Shown here: positions 1 to 10,278 of the stretch, one piece after another
Position numbering within the stretch: the first letter of the stretch is position 1
Layout of the letters: the number at the start of each line of letters is the position of its first letter
The notes under the pieces: generated by a model
Databases searched by the model: none
Told to the model about the DNA's origin: nothing
What the model saw: only the letters and a program-made list of their open reading frames with translations
DNA from: Alkalispirochaeta americana
Lineage (GTDB): Bacteria > Spirochaetota > Spirochaetia > DSM-27196 > Alkalispirochaetaceae
Assembly: GCF_900156105.1 (NCBI RefSeq)
Contig: NZ_FTMS01000002.1
Location: 211,922 to 275,921, forward strand
Direction of reading: 5' to 3'
DNA length: 64,000 nt
Translations under genes and position numbers: made by a program

Positions 1-1900
1 CTGTTATAAGGGCAAAGCGGGTTTGTTCCTGATCAAGCACGAGATCGTTGGCCACGAAATCCCCTGCAGGAAGATGAGCTTCCACCACGGGGTGCCGCCC
101 CCCGGCAATGTGTACCTCGGGCTCCTGGATCAGCCGGGGGCGCCGGTATCCCTGCAAAGTAGCGGCTCTTGCCAGGGCCGCCGCCACATCAACCCTGGCA
201 AGGTGATCTGCCAGGGTTGTCAGAAGGGGAATCTCCTGCGCCGCCTGGGCCCGCAGTTCCAGAAAGAGTGCCTGCTCCCGAGCCACGGACTCCTCGGTGG
301 CGTTGTTGATCTCCCCTTCGAGTTCGCTGAGACGGGTGGTGGTATACCGCTCGGCGTTGGCCAGACTCTGTCGGCGGATAAAGAACGGGGGAACCCGTTC
401 TGCCTGGGACCGGGGGACTTCGAAGAAATGGCCCAAAAGACGATTGTACTTGATCTTCAGGGCTTGCAGTCCTGTCTCGCTCCGCAGTTCCTCCAAATAG
501 GCCGCCAGAACCTCCTGACTTCCCCTCTGAAGCTGACGCAACCGATCCAGCGTTGCATCATAACCATCGCGAATTATTCCTCCTTCGGTGAGGGAAACCG
601 GGGGATCATCCTGGAGAACCCTGGCGATGCGATCCCTCAGGTCCAGGGCCTTCTGCCAGCCTTCCGGAGAATCCAGGAGCCCCGATGCGGCGTTCTGACC
701 AAACCAGTCAGGCAGAATTGTTGCCACGTTTTCGGCAACGCCGATTGTTCCGGCGATAGCCTCCACATCCCGGGGATGGGCTTTTTCCACACCCAGCCGG
801 GAGGTGAGCCGTTCCAGGTCATAGGCCTGATCCAGAAGCTCCCGCAACCGGAGCAAATCCTGTTGCCGGTGGTACAACTCCTCCACCTGATCCAGGCGCT
901 TTTCTATTTCACGATGATTTCTGGTTGGCAGAATGAGGCGACGACGAAGCAGGCGGCTTCCCATGGGGGTCTGGGTCTGATCGAGCACGCTCAAGAGTGT
1001 GAAGGCCCGTCCTCCGTCGTGCATGTTGGCAACAATTTCAAGATTCCTCAGGGTGGCGTCATCCAGGATAAGGACATCCTCGTCGTGGTGACGACGAAGG
1101 TTGTGGAGGTGGCCCAAAACGTGGCGGGCGTTTTCCTCAAGGTAATCCAGGAGAGCGCCCCCCGTAAGAAGCGCCGCATCGGAAGAATCAAACCCGAAGC
1201 CTCGGAGGTTTTCTACCTCCAGGACGAGACACAGCCGCTCCAGAGCAGACTCGCGGGAGAATCCCCAGTCGGGGATGCGGTTTACCACCACATCGTGGCA
1301 CCCTTGGACCCCGCCGTTTCCTGAAGCCCCCCCTGCGGGGTTGCCCGACAAAGAGGAAAGGTAACGGGAATGCTCCAGGAGAGATTCCTGGACCAGGATT
1401 TCCCGGGGATGGAGCCGTGCAATCTCTCTCTGGATTAGCGATTCCTGATCCCGGGCAGGATAGGCTGCCAGAGTGAGTTCTCCCGTGGAGACATCACACC
1501 AGCCCACACAGAGATGCTCTCCCTCTTTTCCCAGAGCTACCAGGTAGTTGTTGGAATCGGGGTCCAGATAATCTTGATCAAAGATCGCTCCCGGCGAAAG
1601 AACCTCCACCACGTCCCGCTCGGCCAGACCTTTCCCATCGGCGGGAGGGCTGATCTGCTCGCAGATCGCCACTTTTCTCCCCTGACGGAGCAACCGGCCG
1701 ATATAGCCCCGGGAGGCGTGGTGAGGCACCCCGCACATGGGCACCCCCTGGCGCTGGGTCAGGGTGAGACCCAGGAGTCGGGCTCCTTCCCGGGCATCGG
1801 AGCCAAACATCTCATAGAAGTCGCCCAGGCGGAAGAGAAGGATCGCGTCGCGGTGACGAGACTTGAGCGCCTCGTATTGACGCAACATCGGGGTAGACAT
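1..1900 (-). CDS. mutS: DNA mismatch repair ATPase MutS (C-terminus beyond window)
   Basis: Translation of the minus strand from the ATG at 1898-1900 gives an uninterrupted MutS of about 633 residues that runs off the left edge. The mismatch-binding domain is clear near the N-terminus (LFRLGDFYEMF, then GVPHH and a CEQ motif). The lever and clamp regions follow (a TPMGSRLLRRRL motif). The last visible residues are GGRHPVVE and FALIT, which normally come directly before the Walker A loop GPNMAGKS, so the ATPase domain lies outside the window. In the family MutS recognises mispairs and recruits MutL. It starts 16 bp after the skp stop with no obvious Shine-Dalgarno, and an in-frame ATG four codons later is an alternative. 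It is the last visible gene of a tamB-bamA-skp-mutS run. Confidence 0.95.
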   Translation of the reverse strand, partial: MSTPMLRQYEALKSRHRDAILLFRLGDFYEMFGSDAREGARLLGLTLTQRQGVPMCGVPHHASRGYIGRLLRQGRKVAICEQISPPADGKGLAERDVVEVLSPGAIFDQDYLDPDSNNYLVALGKEGEHLCVGWCDVSTGELTLAAYPARDQESLIQREIARLHPREILVQESLLEHSRYLSSLSGNPAGGASGNGGVQGCHDVVVNRIPDWGFSRESALERLCLVLEVENLRGFGFDSSDAALLTGGALLDYLEENARHVLGHLHNLRRHHDEDVLILDDATLRNLEIVANMHDGGRAFTLLSVLDQTQTPMGSRLLRRRLILPTRNHREIEKRLDQVEELYHRQQDLLRLRELLDQAYDLERLTSRLGVEKAHPRDVEAIAGTIGVAENVATILPDWFGQNAASGLLDSPEGWQKALDLRDRIARVLQDDPPVSLTEGGIIRDGYDATLDRLRQLQRGSQEVLAAYLEELRSETGLQALKIKYNRLLGHFFEVPRSQAERVPPFFIRRQSLANAERYTTTRLSELEGEINNATEESVAREQALFLELRAQAAQEIPLLTTLADHLARVDVAAALARAATLQGYRRPRLIQEPEVHIAGGRHPVVEAHLPAGDFVANDLVLDQEQTRFALIT

Positions 1901-1916
1901 GGGGGTGTCCGATGCC

Positions 1917-2474
1917 TTAGCGGCTGGAGGTTCTGATCAGCCGTTGAAGGACTTTATCGCTCACATCGATTTCGGAAGACCACCACTGGATGCCTTCCGT
2001 ATCAGAGCGAAGAATCAGGGTGAAGCCTTCAGTCTCCGCCACATACTGGATCGCGTTTTGGAGGCGTTGCAGAAAATCGTCCGAGAGCAACTGGGACTGC
2101 CGGTGCTCCAGCTGCTGACGGCGTCGGCGGGTGAGGTCCTCAAGAAAGCGCTGAAGTTCGGTAATCTGATCTTCCAGTTGATCGGCCCGCCGCCGGTTGC
2201 CTACTTCCCGGGCGCTCACATGGCGATCCTTCAGGCTCTCCAGCTCGAGAAAGTGCTCGTCAATTTCTTCCTGGTACTGCTGACGAAGCCGTTCCAGATC
2301 CCGCACGGCCTGGGAATCGCGGTAAAAGGAGTTGTAGACCTGGTTTATGTTGACGATCCCCACCGTGGAGATACCCTGGGCCGAAACAATGGCCCCTCCC
2401 AGGAGCAGGATTCCTCCCGCCAGGAGGAACCGGATTATCCTGCCGGTCTGTCCAAGACTAGTATAGTATTTCAT
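1917..2474 (-). CDS. skp: OmpH/Skp-family periplasmic chaperone
   Basis: A 185-residue protein with an N-terminal hydrophobic signal segment (residues about 14-32, ending near VSAQ), then GIVNINQVYNSFYRDS and a long charged helical stretch (about 50-135) typical of the tentacle-like coiled coils of Skp. In the family this trimeric chaperone escorts unfolded outer-membrane proteins across the periplasm to BamA. The position directly downstream of bamA supports the call, and the same bamA-skp neighbourhood is known in Treponema. About 70 bp separate it from bamA, and I see no terminator there, so co-transcription is likely. Confidence 0.88.
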   Translation of the reverse strand: MKYYTSLGQTGRIIRFLLAGGILLLGGAIVSAQGISTVGIVNINQVYNSFYRDSQAVRDLERLRQQYQEEIDEHFLELESLKDRHVSAREVGNRRRADQLEDQITELQRFLEDLTRRRRQQLEHRQSQLLSDDFLQRLQNAIQYVAETEGFTLILRSDTEGIQWWSSEIDVSDKVLQRLIRTSSR

Positions 2475-2544
2475 CGCTCATGCTCCTTCAAAGGTATATC
2501 GTGTATGCTGTCTCGCATCCATCGCCTGCTTCGGGGAGGGGTTC

Positions 2545-5208
2545 CTAGAAGAACTCCGCCCCGATCGTAAAGACCAGATCGACTCCCCGGCCGCTGTCGG
2601 AATCTCCCCCGTTGAAGAGGTTTCCTGTCTTCCAGTCGATGTTTCCGTTCTCGTCGTACTCGAAGCGTTTTGCCAGGTAGAGCCGGATAGGAAACTGGGG
2701 AATAACGAAGCGGATACCCGTGCCGATGGTGAACTGCCAGTCCTGCTTCTCGATGTCGCTCATGCGCTGCCGGTCGTCCCAGTTGGCCAGGTTTGAGGAG
2801 AACTCTCTCATCACAGCGGCTTCAAAGAAGGTGTCCCACCAGATCACCTGCTCCGAGAGGGGCATTCGCAACTCGACCCAGTTATTCCAGGTGGTGGCAC
2901 CGTCGCTACGGAAGGACCATCCCCGGGAGGTGAACATCCCGTCCAGACGGAGCGTGTCGCTCTGCTCGATCTTGAAATACTTGTCGTCACCCTCGGAATA
3001 GAGGAAGTTGGGCAAGATAAAGCTGAGTTTCGACTGCATTCCCAGAACCATCTTCCAGTTCCAGTCGCCCAGGGGGACGTCCCAGAGGGTGAAGAAGACC
3101 TCGGCGGTGGTTTCGGAGCGTGTGAAGTGGCGTTCACCGCCCAGAAACCCTCCGGTAAAGTTGAACTGCTGATCCAGGCGGTATCCGCTGGAGGGACTGT
3201 AGATAAAGTCGCGTCGGTCCAGGGCGGCTCCAAGCCCCCAGGTGTTGATAAACCGCCATCGCTCGTGGTTGTCCCGGGTGGTATCGCTGGCAGGGCGATA
3301 GATCGAATCGTCGTAGGTGAGGTAGCGGATTCCCGTACTGATCGAGGTGCGCGGGGTAAATCGCCCCAGGGGAGTGCGGAAAGTGTATCCGGTATTGGCG
3401 CCCAGACGGATGTTGTAGGCGTCGTAGCTCATGAGGTTTTCCGAGGGAATGTTGCGCGTGCTCCCCCCCAGGTATTCGTACTCGTTTTCCAGGTTGTACT
3501 TGCCAACAGCCGTGGACGAAGGGGTTCCCGGAAAGCGGTCGCCAGCGTTGTAAGTCCGACCATTGAAATCGGTACCGTCTTTGGTAAAAACATAGTCTTC
3601 ATGGTTATACGGATCGGGCACAGCGTCATCATCGCCATCGGCGTAGAGTGGTGCCCGGGCGTTCTGGGGAACGTTGTTTATCACGGATCGATCGAAGCTC
3701 AGATTAAGCCCCCCCGACCAGCGCCGTCCGAAGAGCCAGCGTTCACGAAAATTGAAAGTTACCCGCTGGTTTACCGGTGAAGCTGTGGCCTGGATCCCGA
3801 AAATCTGGCCGCGACCCCGGAAGTTGCGGTCCTGCCACTGAATCTGGGCAGAGACAGGGAAATCCTGGTTTCCACCGAAGGCAAGACCGAAGGTGATATC
3901 GGCAGTACTCCCCTCCTCCAGGTTGATAATGAGATCCATGAGCCCCTCGGTACTCCCCGCAGGCGTCTCGGGGGCAATAGCTGAAAAATACTGAAGGTTT
4001 GCCAGGTTTCGAAGCCCTTCGCGGATCTTGGTGGCGCTAAACACGTCCCCCACCTCCAGGGGGATTTCCCGTTCAAGAACGAAGTCTTTTGTCTTTTCGT
4101 TTCCCCGAAAGATGATATTTTCGATGTGTGCCCGGTTGCGCTCCACGATCACCACCTCAAAGGAGATGGTTTTGCTCTCCTCATCCCGGATTTCGCGACG
4201 GGTTATTTGATTGAAAATATATCCGCTCTCGTAGTACCGGTCAGCCACTCGTTGATAGTCAGCTTCGAACCGGACCAGATCCAGGACATCTCCTGGCTCA
4301 AGCCGGACAAGCCCGCCGAGATCCTCATCGGAAAAGATTGTATTACCCCGGAATGATATTCCCCCGAAGGTGTACCGCGCGCCCTCGTCGACACCCACCG
4401 TAAGGGTGAGATAACTTCGATTCTCTCCTGGCTCCTCGCGGACATCCTTGCTCACATCGACAACTTCTGCATCGATGTATCCTTGCTCGTAATAGAATCG
4501 GCGGATCCTGTTTTTGTCCTGCTCCAGGAGAGCCTCCTGAAAAAGGCCCCGGTTAAAGATGCTTCGTTCCCGCAGCTGCATGACGCCGCGCAGGCTTGTA
4601 TCGGAGGCGAACTGGTTTCCTGCAAAGCGGATGGATTCAATCGAGAGTTGAGCCCCTTCGTCGATGGTGAAACGGACAATGTTTTCGTCCTCATCTTCCT
4701 GGATAAACTCCGAAGAAACAGAGACGTTGGGAAACCCCTGCTCGAGATAGAGGGTGCGAATCGCCTCTTCGTCCATCCGCAGCTTTGATCGTGTGACCAT
4801 ATCACCCTGCTTCAGGAGAATGACGTCGCGAAGCCGGTTGCGCCCCAGACGGTTGTTTCCCGAAAACTGGATGGCTGTTATAACAGGGCGCTCCTGGACA
4901 TCAAAGGACAGAACCATTCCGTCCTCGGGTCCGTCCGGCAGATCCTCGGGACGGACCGCATTCGGAATGATCTGCTCGAAGAGATCCATCGCGTAGAGAC
5001 GCCGTTGAAGTTCCAGAAATTTCTGTTCCGTGAAAGGCTCATCGATGAAGCTCTCAATCACAGGAAAGAGCTCATTCTCCGTGACCGTTCGCAACCCTTC
5101 GAAACGGATTTCTCGAATCGGTTCGTTCAAATACCAGTCGGGGGATTCTTCAGCCTGTAATACCCCGCCAACTACACAAAGCAGCAGGACGCAGCGCAAT
5201 AGTCGCAT
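2545..5208 (-). CDS. bamA: Outer membrane protein assembly factor BamA
   Basis: An 887-residue protein with a signal peptide (about 1-20), repeated POTRA modules over roughly residues 25-420 (for example IREIRFEGLRTVTENEL, ITAIQFSGNNRLGRNRL and IENIIFRGNEKTKDFVL), and a C-terminal beta-barrel ending in a terminal phenylalanine (GAEFF), the usual barrel end signal. It inserts beta-barrel proteins into the outer membrane. In Treponema pallidum the orthologue is Tp92/TP0326, beside the same partners. The barrel contains a long Asp/Gly-rich loop near residues 520-590 that is probably surface exposed. It lies 19 bp downstream of tamB on the same strand. Confidence 0.95.
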   Translation of the reverse strand: MRLLRCVLLLCVVGGVLQAEESPDWYLNEPIREIRFEGLRTVTENELFPVIESFIDEPFTEQKFLELQRRLYAMDLFEQIIPNAVRPEDLPDGPEDGMVLSFDVQERPVITAIQFSGNNRLGRNRLRDVILLKQGDMVTRSKLRMDEEAIRTLYLEQGFPNVSVSSEFIQEDEDENIVRFTIDEGAQLSIESIRFAGNQFASDTSLRGVMQLRERSIFNRGLFQEALLEQDKNRIRRFYYEQGYIDAEVVDVSKDVREEPGENRSYLTLTVGVDEGARYTFGGISFRGNTIFSDEDLGGLVRLEPGDVLDLVRFEADYQRVADRYYESGYIFNQITRREIRDEESKTISFEVVIVERNRAHIENIIFRGNEKTKDFVLEREIPLEVGDVFSATKIREGLRNLANLQYFSAIAPETPAGSTEGLMDLIINLEEGSTADITFGLAFGGNQDFPVSAQIQWQDRNFRGRGQIFGIQATASPVNQRVTFNFRERWLFGRRWSGGLNLSFDRSVINNVPQNARAPLYADGDDDAVPDPYNHEDYVFTKDGTDFNGRTYNAGDRFPGTPSSTAVGKYNLENEYEYLGGSTRNIPSENLMSYDAYNIRLGANTGYTFRTPLGRFTPRTSISTGIRYLTYDDSIYRPASDTTRDNHERWRFINTWGLGAALDRRDFIYSPSSGYRLDQQFNFTGGFLGGERHFTRSETTAEVFFTLWDVPLGDWNWKMVLGMQSKLSFILPNFLYSEGDDKYFKIEQSDTLRLDGMFTSRGWSFRSDGATTWNNWVELRMPLSEQVIWWDTFFEAAVMREFSSNLANWDDRQRMSDIEKQDWQFTIGTGIRFVIPQFPIRLYLAKRFEYDENGNIDWKTGNLFNGGDSDSGRGVDLVFTIGAEFF

Positions 5209-5227
5209 TCATGCTCCCTAAAAATAA

Positions 5228-8200
5228 TCAATATGAAAATGACCACAGAAACGAGAAGGTGTTATCTCTTACAAAGAGCTCCTCAGGATTCTGCGGAGCA
5301 AGATTCCACTCCAGCATAAAAAATGGCGTCTGCCATTCTAAACTAATTTCTGAATCTATCAATACCCCTCCGACGCGCTGAAATCCCTGATTGTCGCCAA
5401 ACATATCGGGGTCCCGGGCCCGCATCTGGATAACAGTCTGGCCGAAGACGCTATCGCCAATGTAGCGACCAAAGAAAATGGACGTATTATTGAGATAGGT
5501 TCCCAGAGTGGGTGCCGTTTGAAGGGCTTCCTCCTCAACGGGCGTGATCGCCGTGAGAAGGATATTCTGGATCACGCTGGTTCGAATTGCAAACAAATCC
5601 AGATCAAGCCTGTCCCGGACAGCGTTTTCGAACTGACGAAAAAACCCGAACTGGGTAACCAGATCGGTGGTGGAAAGAAGCGCCGAGGGTACATTGGAAG
5701 CGCTCTCTCCCGTGGTCTGAAAGATATTGCCGCCGAGAATGGCTACAATCTCGGCTCCATCCAGAGGCGGGTTTGACTCGAAACGGGGGCTGAACTCGCT
5801 CAAACGCTGACGATTGGCTACGAGATAGATTCGCACCGGGCCCTCCGGGGTGGCCTCGCGCAGCTCTGCCCGCAGGGTGATTCGGGGATCAAACTCCACG
5901 TGGCTCTCTCTGAACTCTACAGAACCTTCGCGCAAGAGAAAGCTCCGGTCAAAATAGAGGACATCGCCACTCTGAATATCGATGACACCCATCAGGGAAA
6001 AGACGCCCTCCCGGGTATCAAGAACGAGCTGAACCCCCTGGTCAAGAGCAAAATTGCTCCGCAGGATGGGGATATCCGTATCAGGCCAGATGAACCGGAC
6101 TCCCCTGCCTGTGCTGATCCGCAGATCGGTCGTCATATGGGGGCCTTCCATCAACTCGGGGTCAAAATCGGCAGCCACGGCAAGCTCCGTTCCATAGAGC
6201 GTCACCGCACCGGTGAGATCCAGATCCTGGAGTGTCCCGGCCACCCGCATGGACCCCCGGGCAAAACCATCGACGTGCATGGGCCCAAAGGTGGCAGCCA
6301 CACGGCCACCAGTCTCGCCCGGTATCTCCAGATCGATCCGGTACTCCTCAAAGTCCAGATTATTCAGAAGAATCTGAGCCGAGACGTAGAGCGAGGCCAG
6401 TCCTGCGGGAGTTTGAGTGCGCTGCATTCGCACCTGGTTCCCCTCGAAGATAAGGACGGTATTCAAGGGACCCACGGAGTCAGGAGAAAAGGGGGTCGCA
6501 ATTTTCGCATCCCGCACTGCCAGCGTTCCAAACAGGTCGGGATCACCGGGGGGGCCAATCGCTCGCAGGGATCCCCTCATCGTCCCCTGTTCAAGATTGA
6601 AGCTCTGGAGAATCGGGGGCAAGGCGAGATGGTCCATCTCGATGTGGATATCCGAGATGGTAAGCTCGATCCGTTCGGGAGAGACAAATCCTTTTGCCCG
6701 CCCCCGGAAGGGCCTGTCTCCCGCCACAAGGAAGTCGATCTCTCCCTGGTCGGTGAGATGCATGCGAATGACCCGGTCCTGGCGCTCCAGGAGGGTCTCT
6801 TCGGCGGTTCGCAGAAGACGATACCGCAAGGAGCGAGGATCCACGGGAGGCTCTCCTGCGGGCTGCTTCAGAGTCAGAACAAGATCGAGGGGCATCTCCC
6901 GAAGAACATCGAGCTCAAGTACTTCCAGCGGAGCTGTCTCACCCGAAAAGACGAGATCGATCTCCTGATCTTCTTGCTCCTGTCTTCGTCTTTGCGCGTA
7001 GAGTTCGCCCTCGATCGCCCCACTCTTCCGGTTTAACACAGCCTGAGGGATTTCAAGGTGAGTGGTGCCGTAGGTGAATGTTCCCTGGTTCATCCGCAGA
7101 CGTTCCTGATCACCCTGGACAAAAAAACGGAAGGCCAGAGGAATACCCCGCACGAGGAGCGACTCCGATTCCAGAAAAACCCGAAAATCGGGAGCCCCGG
7201 GATCGCCCACCATTTGAACGGTGCCGGTCAGGTTTCCCTCCTCAACCTGGGGTGAGAGCCGTCTGGCTGGAGCCTCGGCGAAGCGAAGATCCAGAGCGAT
7301 ATTTTCCCCGGCGTAACGGGCGGCAAGTCGGTACTGTTCCGGGGAATCCAGCCCGGAAAAGCCTCCCGTCAACGACACTTCCAGATCATCCCGTTCCAGG
7401 CGATATCGCGCCTGAATCGAACCAGCCAGGGTGCTCACCTGATCATCCAGTTCGGTGACGGCCAGATGAAAGGTCTCGGGATGAAAGGCCGCTGCAAAGG
7501 TTGCCCGGCCCAGGCGGTGGTTTGGCAGAGGGAGGTTTCGAAGGTCTGCATCCTGAATCGTCAGGTACCAATCACTCCTGTTATAATAGAGCGCCTCGAA
7601 ATCCGCAGTCATCCGGAGATTCCCCACGGGCAAGGGGGTGTTGCGAGTGCGTGCAGTCAGAGAAAGGGCTCCTCCCGAGGTGCGCCGCAGGGTTGCAGAA
7701 AATCCCTGGGGCCCCCGCAGCTCCAGAACGCCTTCAGAGAAGAAAATACCGTCCAGAAAATAGGGGAACCCGTTTACGGTGAAATCAACCGAGAAAGTAA
7801 TCTCATCACCCTTGAGGAGATCCACATCACCGGACCCGGCAATGGTAATGTCCCCTTCCCGGAGATAGAACTGTCTTATAGAGAGCTGGCCATTCCGATA
7901 GGTTGCCGAGACAACCCCCTGGCGCTGGGGAATAGCCTTGTCCCAAACTGACAGATACGGGACGCGGACCAAAAGATCCCCTTCCCGCCGGTCGAAACGG
8001 GCAGTTCCACTCGCACGATAATCGGGAGCACCAGGGGCGGAATGCGGGAGCGGAAAGGGAAGCTCCAGGTGGAGCGCCTCGGCTGCCGAGACCAGGCCCA
8101 GGAGATCTACCTGATCGAGTTCTATTTCTCCCGTAATGTCGTCCAGGATATTTCCCCCGGCAGCGTATCGCGCCGAGCCTCGAAGTTGTCCCGGAACGTC

Positions 8201-9556
8201 CTCTTCCAGAGAAACAGCAAAATCCAGCGAGTTATAGCGGCCCCTCCGCAAATGATGCCCTGCCAGATTATAGAAAGGGAGCCCGTTGACCTGAAGCTTT
8301 TCGGCGCTCAGCCCCAAGGTATCGGAAGAGGCGCTCACAGAGACCGTCCCGTCCAAAAGCGGGGATCCTGCGTAGGAGAAACCGGAAAAACTGACTCTTC
8401 CGTCGGGAGCCTGAGCGTGACGCCTCCAGGATCCGGAAAAATACGCTCGTCCCCGGGTTCCCCGGAGTGTGAGCGACGGAAGCTTCAGAAGGTCCGGTGT
8501 GAGTTGAAATGTTGCCACCAGGGGTAGCGGCTCAGGCAGGGCTTTGTGTCGCACGGTTCCCGAGATCTCTCCCCGGGCCTCCTGAAACCCCTCGTGACCA
8601 TCGAACACTACGTACGATCGGGTTGTTACCGGACTTCGCAGCCACTCGTTCCATGGACTCCAGGGGCCATGAAATCGCACCAGTGAAGCGGGAAGAAAGC
8701 CTTCACTTTGAAGCTGAAGTTGAAGGGTCTCCCGGGACAGATCAATCTCCGCGATGATGTCCAGAGCATCGTGACTTCGTATTCGCTCTACCCTGAGGGA
8801 ATCGCCATGTCGTTCCAGTCGGAGCGTCAAATCCCGGGTTGTAAAGTGGCTTCCGCCGATAGCGCCTAGCTCCAGGGTAACTCCTGCTACATCACCGGCC
8901 CTGCTTCCGCTAAAACTTGCTGAAAGACGGGTCTGCACCACAAAGGGATCTCCCTGCACTTCAGTAAACAGGGAGCTCTCTGCCCGGAGGTATCCCTCCA
9001 GGGAAGTCCGGCCAAGCTCCACCTCGGCCGAGACTCCCTCCAGGAGAACCGTCTGCAACGATTCCTGACGAGCTGTATCAGGAAAAAAGAGGGCATGGTG
9101 AAGCGAGCCCTGTTCTACAAAGATTTTTATTTCCCGGCGGCCCGTACCGTCTCCGCGAAAGAAGGCGATCGTCTGCAACCACTGCTCCTGCTCCTTCAGG
9201 GTAGAAATCCTGACCTGGGGCGAGCGGAGCCGGACTTCAGGAATCATGCGGTGCCTGTCGCCACGAAGAATATGGGGGAGGCTGAGGCCAACAGAGACAG
9301 CCTGGGCCGAGGCTGCTCCATCGGAAAGCCGCACCCCGTGGAGTGTGATTCCCCGCAAAACCGAGGGGCTGACCGAGTCCCAGGAGACGTCCTGGGCGAT
9401 CGCTGACTCAAACTCTTCCACCAGAAGAGATCGAATTTCCAAAAGACGAACCTCGGTGCGCGGGATGAGCCAGAACACCCCAGCAACCAGGGACGCCGTT
9501 ACCGCGGACATGACGAGAAAGAGCAGAATGTTTCGAGTGAGTTGCTTCCTGTTCAT
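5228..9556 (-). CDS. tamB: TamB-like translocation and assembly module protein (DUF490)
   Basis: A 1442-residue protein with one N-terminal membrane segment (about residues 9-31) and a long beta-strand-rich body. It ends in a TamB/DUF490 region recognisable by SGDVLYFDRSFLLREGS and LRAELREATPEGPVRIYL near the C-terminus. Family knowledge: TamB-like proteins bridge the inner and outer membranes as a lipid-transfer groove and cooperate with Omp85 proteins. The direct linkage to bamA fits that role in an organism where BamA may be the only Omp85 partner (inference). It diverges from tmk, with only 50 bp between the two start codons, so that gap must hold promoters in both directions. Confidence 0.85.
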   Translation of the reverse strand: MNRKQLTRNILLFLVMSAVTASLVAGVFWLIPRTEVRLLEIRSLLVEEFESAIAQDVSWDSVSPSVLRGITLHGVRLSDGAASAQAVSVGLSLPHILRGDRHRMIPEVRLRSPQVRISTLKEQEQWLQTIAFFRGDGTGRREIKIFVEQGSLHHALFFPDTARQESLQTVLLEGVSAEVELGRTSLEGYLRAESSLFTEVQGDPFVVQTRLSASFSGSRAGDVAGVTLELGAIGGSHFTTRDLTLRLERHGDSLRVERIRSHDALDIIAEIDLSRETLQLQLQSEGFLPASLVRFHGPWSPWNEWLRSPVTTRSYVVFDGHEGFQEARGEISGTVRHKALPEPLPLVATFQLTPDLLKLPSLTLRGTRGRAYFSGSWRRHAQAPDGRVSFSGFSYAGSPLLDGTVSVSASSDTLGLSAEKLQVNGLPFYNLAGHHLRRGRYNSLDFAVSLEEDVPGQLRGSARYAAGGNILDDITGEIELDQVDLLGLVSAAEALHLELPFPLPHSAPGAPDYRASGTARFDRREGDLLVRVPYLSVWDKAIPQRQGVVSATYRNGQLSIRQFYLREGDITIAGSGDVDLLKGDEITFSVDFTVNGFPYFLDGIFFSEGVLELRGPQGFSATLRRTSGGALSLTARTRNTPLPVGNLRMTADFEALYYNRSDWYLTIQDADLRNLPLPNHRLGRATFAAAFHPETFHLAVTELDDQVSTLAGSIQARYRLERDDLEVSLTGGFSGLDSPEQYRLAARYAGENIALDLRFAEAPARRLSPQVEEGNLTGTVQMVGDPGAPDFRVFLESESLLVRGIPLAFRFFVQGDQERLRMNQGTFTYGTTHLEIPQAVLNRKSGAIEGELYAQRRRQEQEDQEIDLVFSGETAPLEVLELDVLREMPLDLVLTLKQPAGEPPVDPRSLRYRLLRTAEETLLERQDRVIRMHLTDQGEIDFLVAGDRPFRGRAKGFVSPERIELTISDIHIEMDHLALPPILQSFNLEQGTMRGSLRAIGPPGDPDLFGTLAVRDAKIATPFSPDSVGPLNTVLIFEGNQVRMQRTQTPAGLASLYVSAQILLNNLDFEEYRIDLEIPGETGGRVAATFGPMHVDGFARGSMRVAGTLQDLDLTGAVTLYGTELAVAADFDPELMEGPHMTTDLRISTGRGVRFIWPDTDIPILRSNFALDQGVQLVLDTREGVFSLMGVIDIQSGDVLYFDRSFLLREGSVEFRESHVEFDPRITLRAELREATPEGPVRIYLVANRQRLSEFSPRFESNPPLDGAEIVAILGGNIFQTTGESASNVPSALLSTTDLVTQFGFFRQFENAVRDRLDLDLFAIRTSVIQNILLTAITPVEEEALQTAPTLGTYLNNTSIFFGRYIGDSVFGQTVIQMRARDPDMFGDNQGFQRVGGVLIDSEISLEWQTPFFMLEWNLAPQNPEELFVRDNTFSFLWSFSY

Positions 9557-9606
9557 TCCTCAATCCCGTATAGTCATGGTATCACATTACCCAGGGAGCA
9601 TGCACG

Positions 9607-10278
9607 ATGCCGCACCTTTCCCGGTCCGAAGATGTCTGGCCGGATTTCATTGTTTTCGAGGGTCTTGACGGGGCCGGGACAACAACCCAGGCACAACGTC
9701 TGACCGAATATCTTGGCCGCGAAGGTCAGGCTGAATTTACCTGTGAGCCCACAGATTTTGCAACAGGCACCGTCATTCGGCGTCTCTTGAAAGGGCCTGA
9801 ATACGTTCGTCCCGAAACTCTGGCGCTCCTCTTTGCGGCTGACCGGAACGAACATCTTTTCCGACCGAACCAGGGAATAAAAGACCGCCTGGCCGCAGGG
9901 CATGTGGTTGTATGCGATCGATACCTCTTCTCCTCGTTGGCGTATCAGGGATACCTGGCAGAAACCGGACTCGTGGAACGGCTGAATGCAGGATTCCCCC
10001 TGCCGCAGCACCTCTTTTTTATCGACACATCCCTGGACGAGGCCCACCGGAGGATATCGCTCCGTGAAGAGCGGGACTCCCTTGAAACACGGGAGATTCA
10101 GGAACAGGTTGCCCTTCGATACCGTCGGGTTATCAGGGATTTTTCCCTTCTTCCTCCTGTTCAGCGGGGCGACATGAAAATCCATACCCTCTCGGGAGAC
10201 CGGAGCGAAGACGATATCTTCCACGATGTTCTGGCCGCCCTGTCCCTGGAGGAGCACAGACCTGAAGGCGGAACCTGA
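9607..10278 (+). CDS. tmk: Thymidylate kinase (dTMP kinase)
   Basis: A 223-residue protein with the tmk layout: phosphate-binding loop FEGLDGAGTTTQAQRL (about residues 17-32), the DR-type motif VVCDRYLFSSLAYQG with the adjacent nucleotide site, and a lid region with SLREERDSLE. It phosphorylates dTMP to dTDP for DNA synthesis. The usual Walker A lysine (GxGKT) is threonine here (GAGTTT), although the rest of the loop and the DRY-type motif are intact. The stop codon TGA lies inside the first unit of a 9-bp tandem repeat. The gene is divergent from tamB. Confidence 0.9.
   Translation: MPHLSRSEDVWPDFIVFEGLDGAGTTTQAQRLTEYLGREGQAEFTCEPTDFATGTVIRRLLKGPEYVRPETLALLFAADRNEHLFRPNQGIKDRLAAGHVVVCDRYLFSSLAYQGYLAETGLVERLNAGFPLPQHLFFIDTSLDEAHRRISLREERDSLETREIQEQVALRYRRVIRDFSLLPPVQRGDMKIHTLSGDRSEDDIFHDVLAALSLEEHRPEGGT

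Noticed and set aside
23..1324. Long plus-strand open frame
   Set aside because: It is the antisense shadow of mutS, which translates cleanly on the minus strand with all expected motifs.
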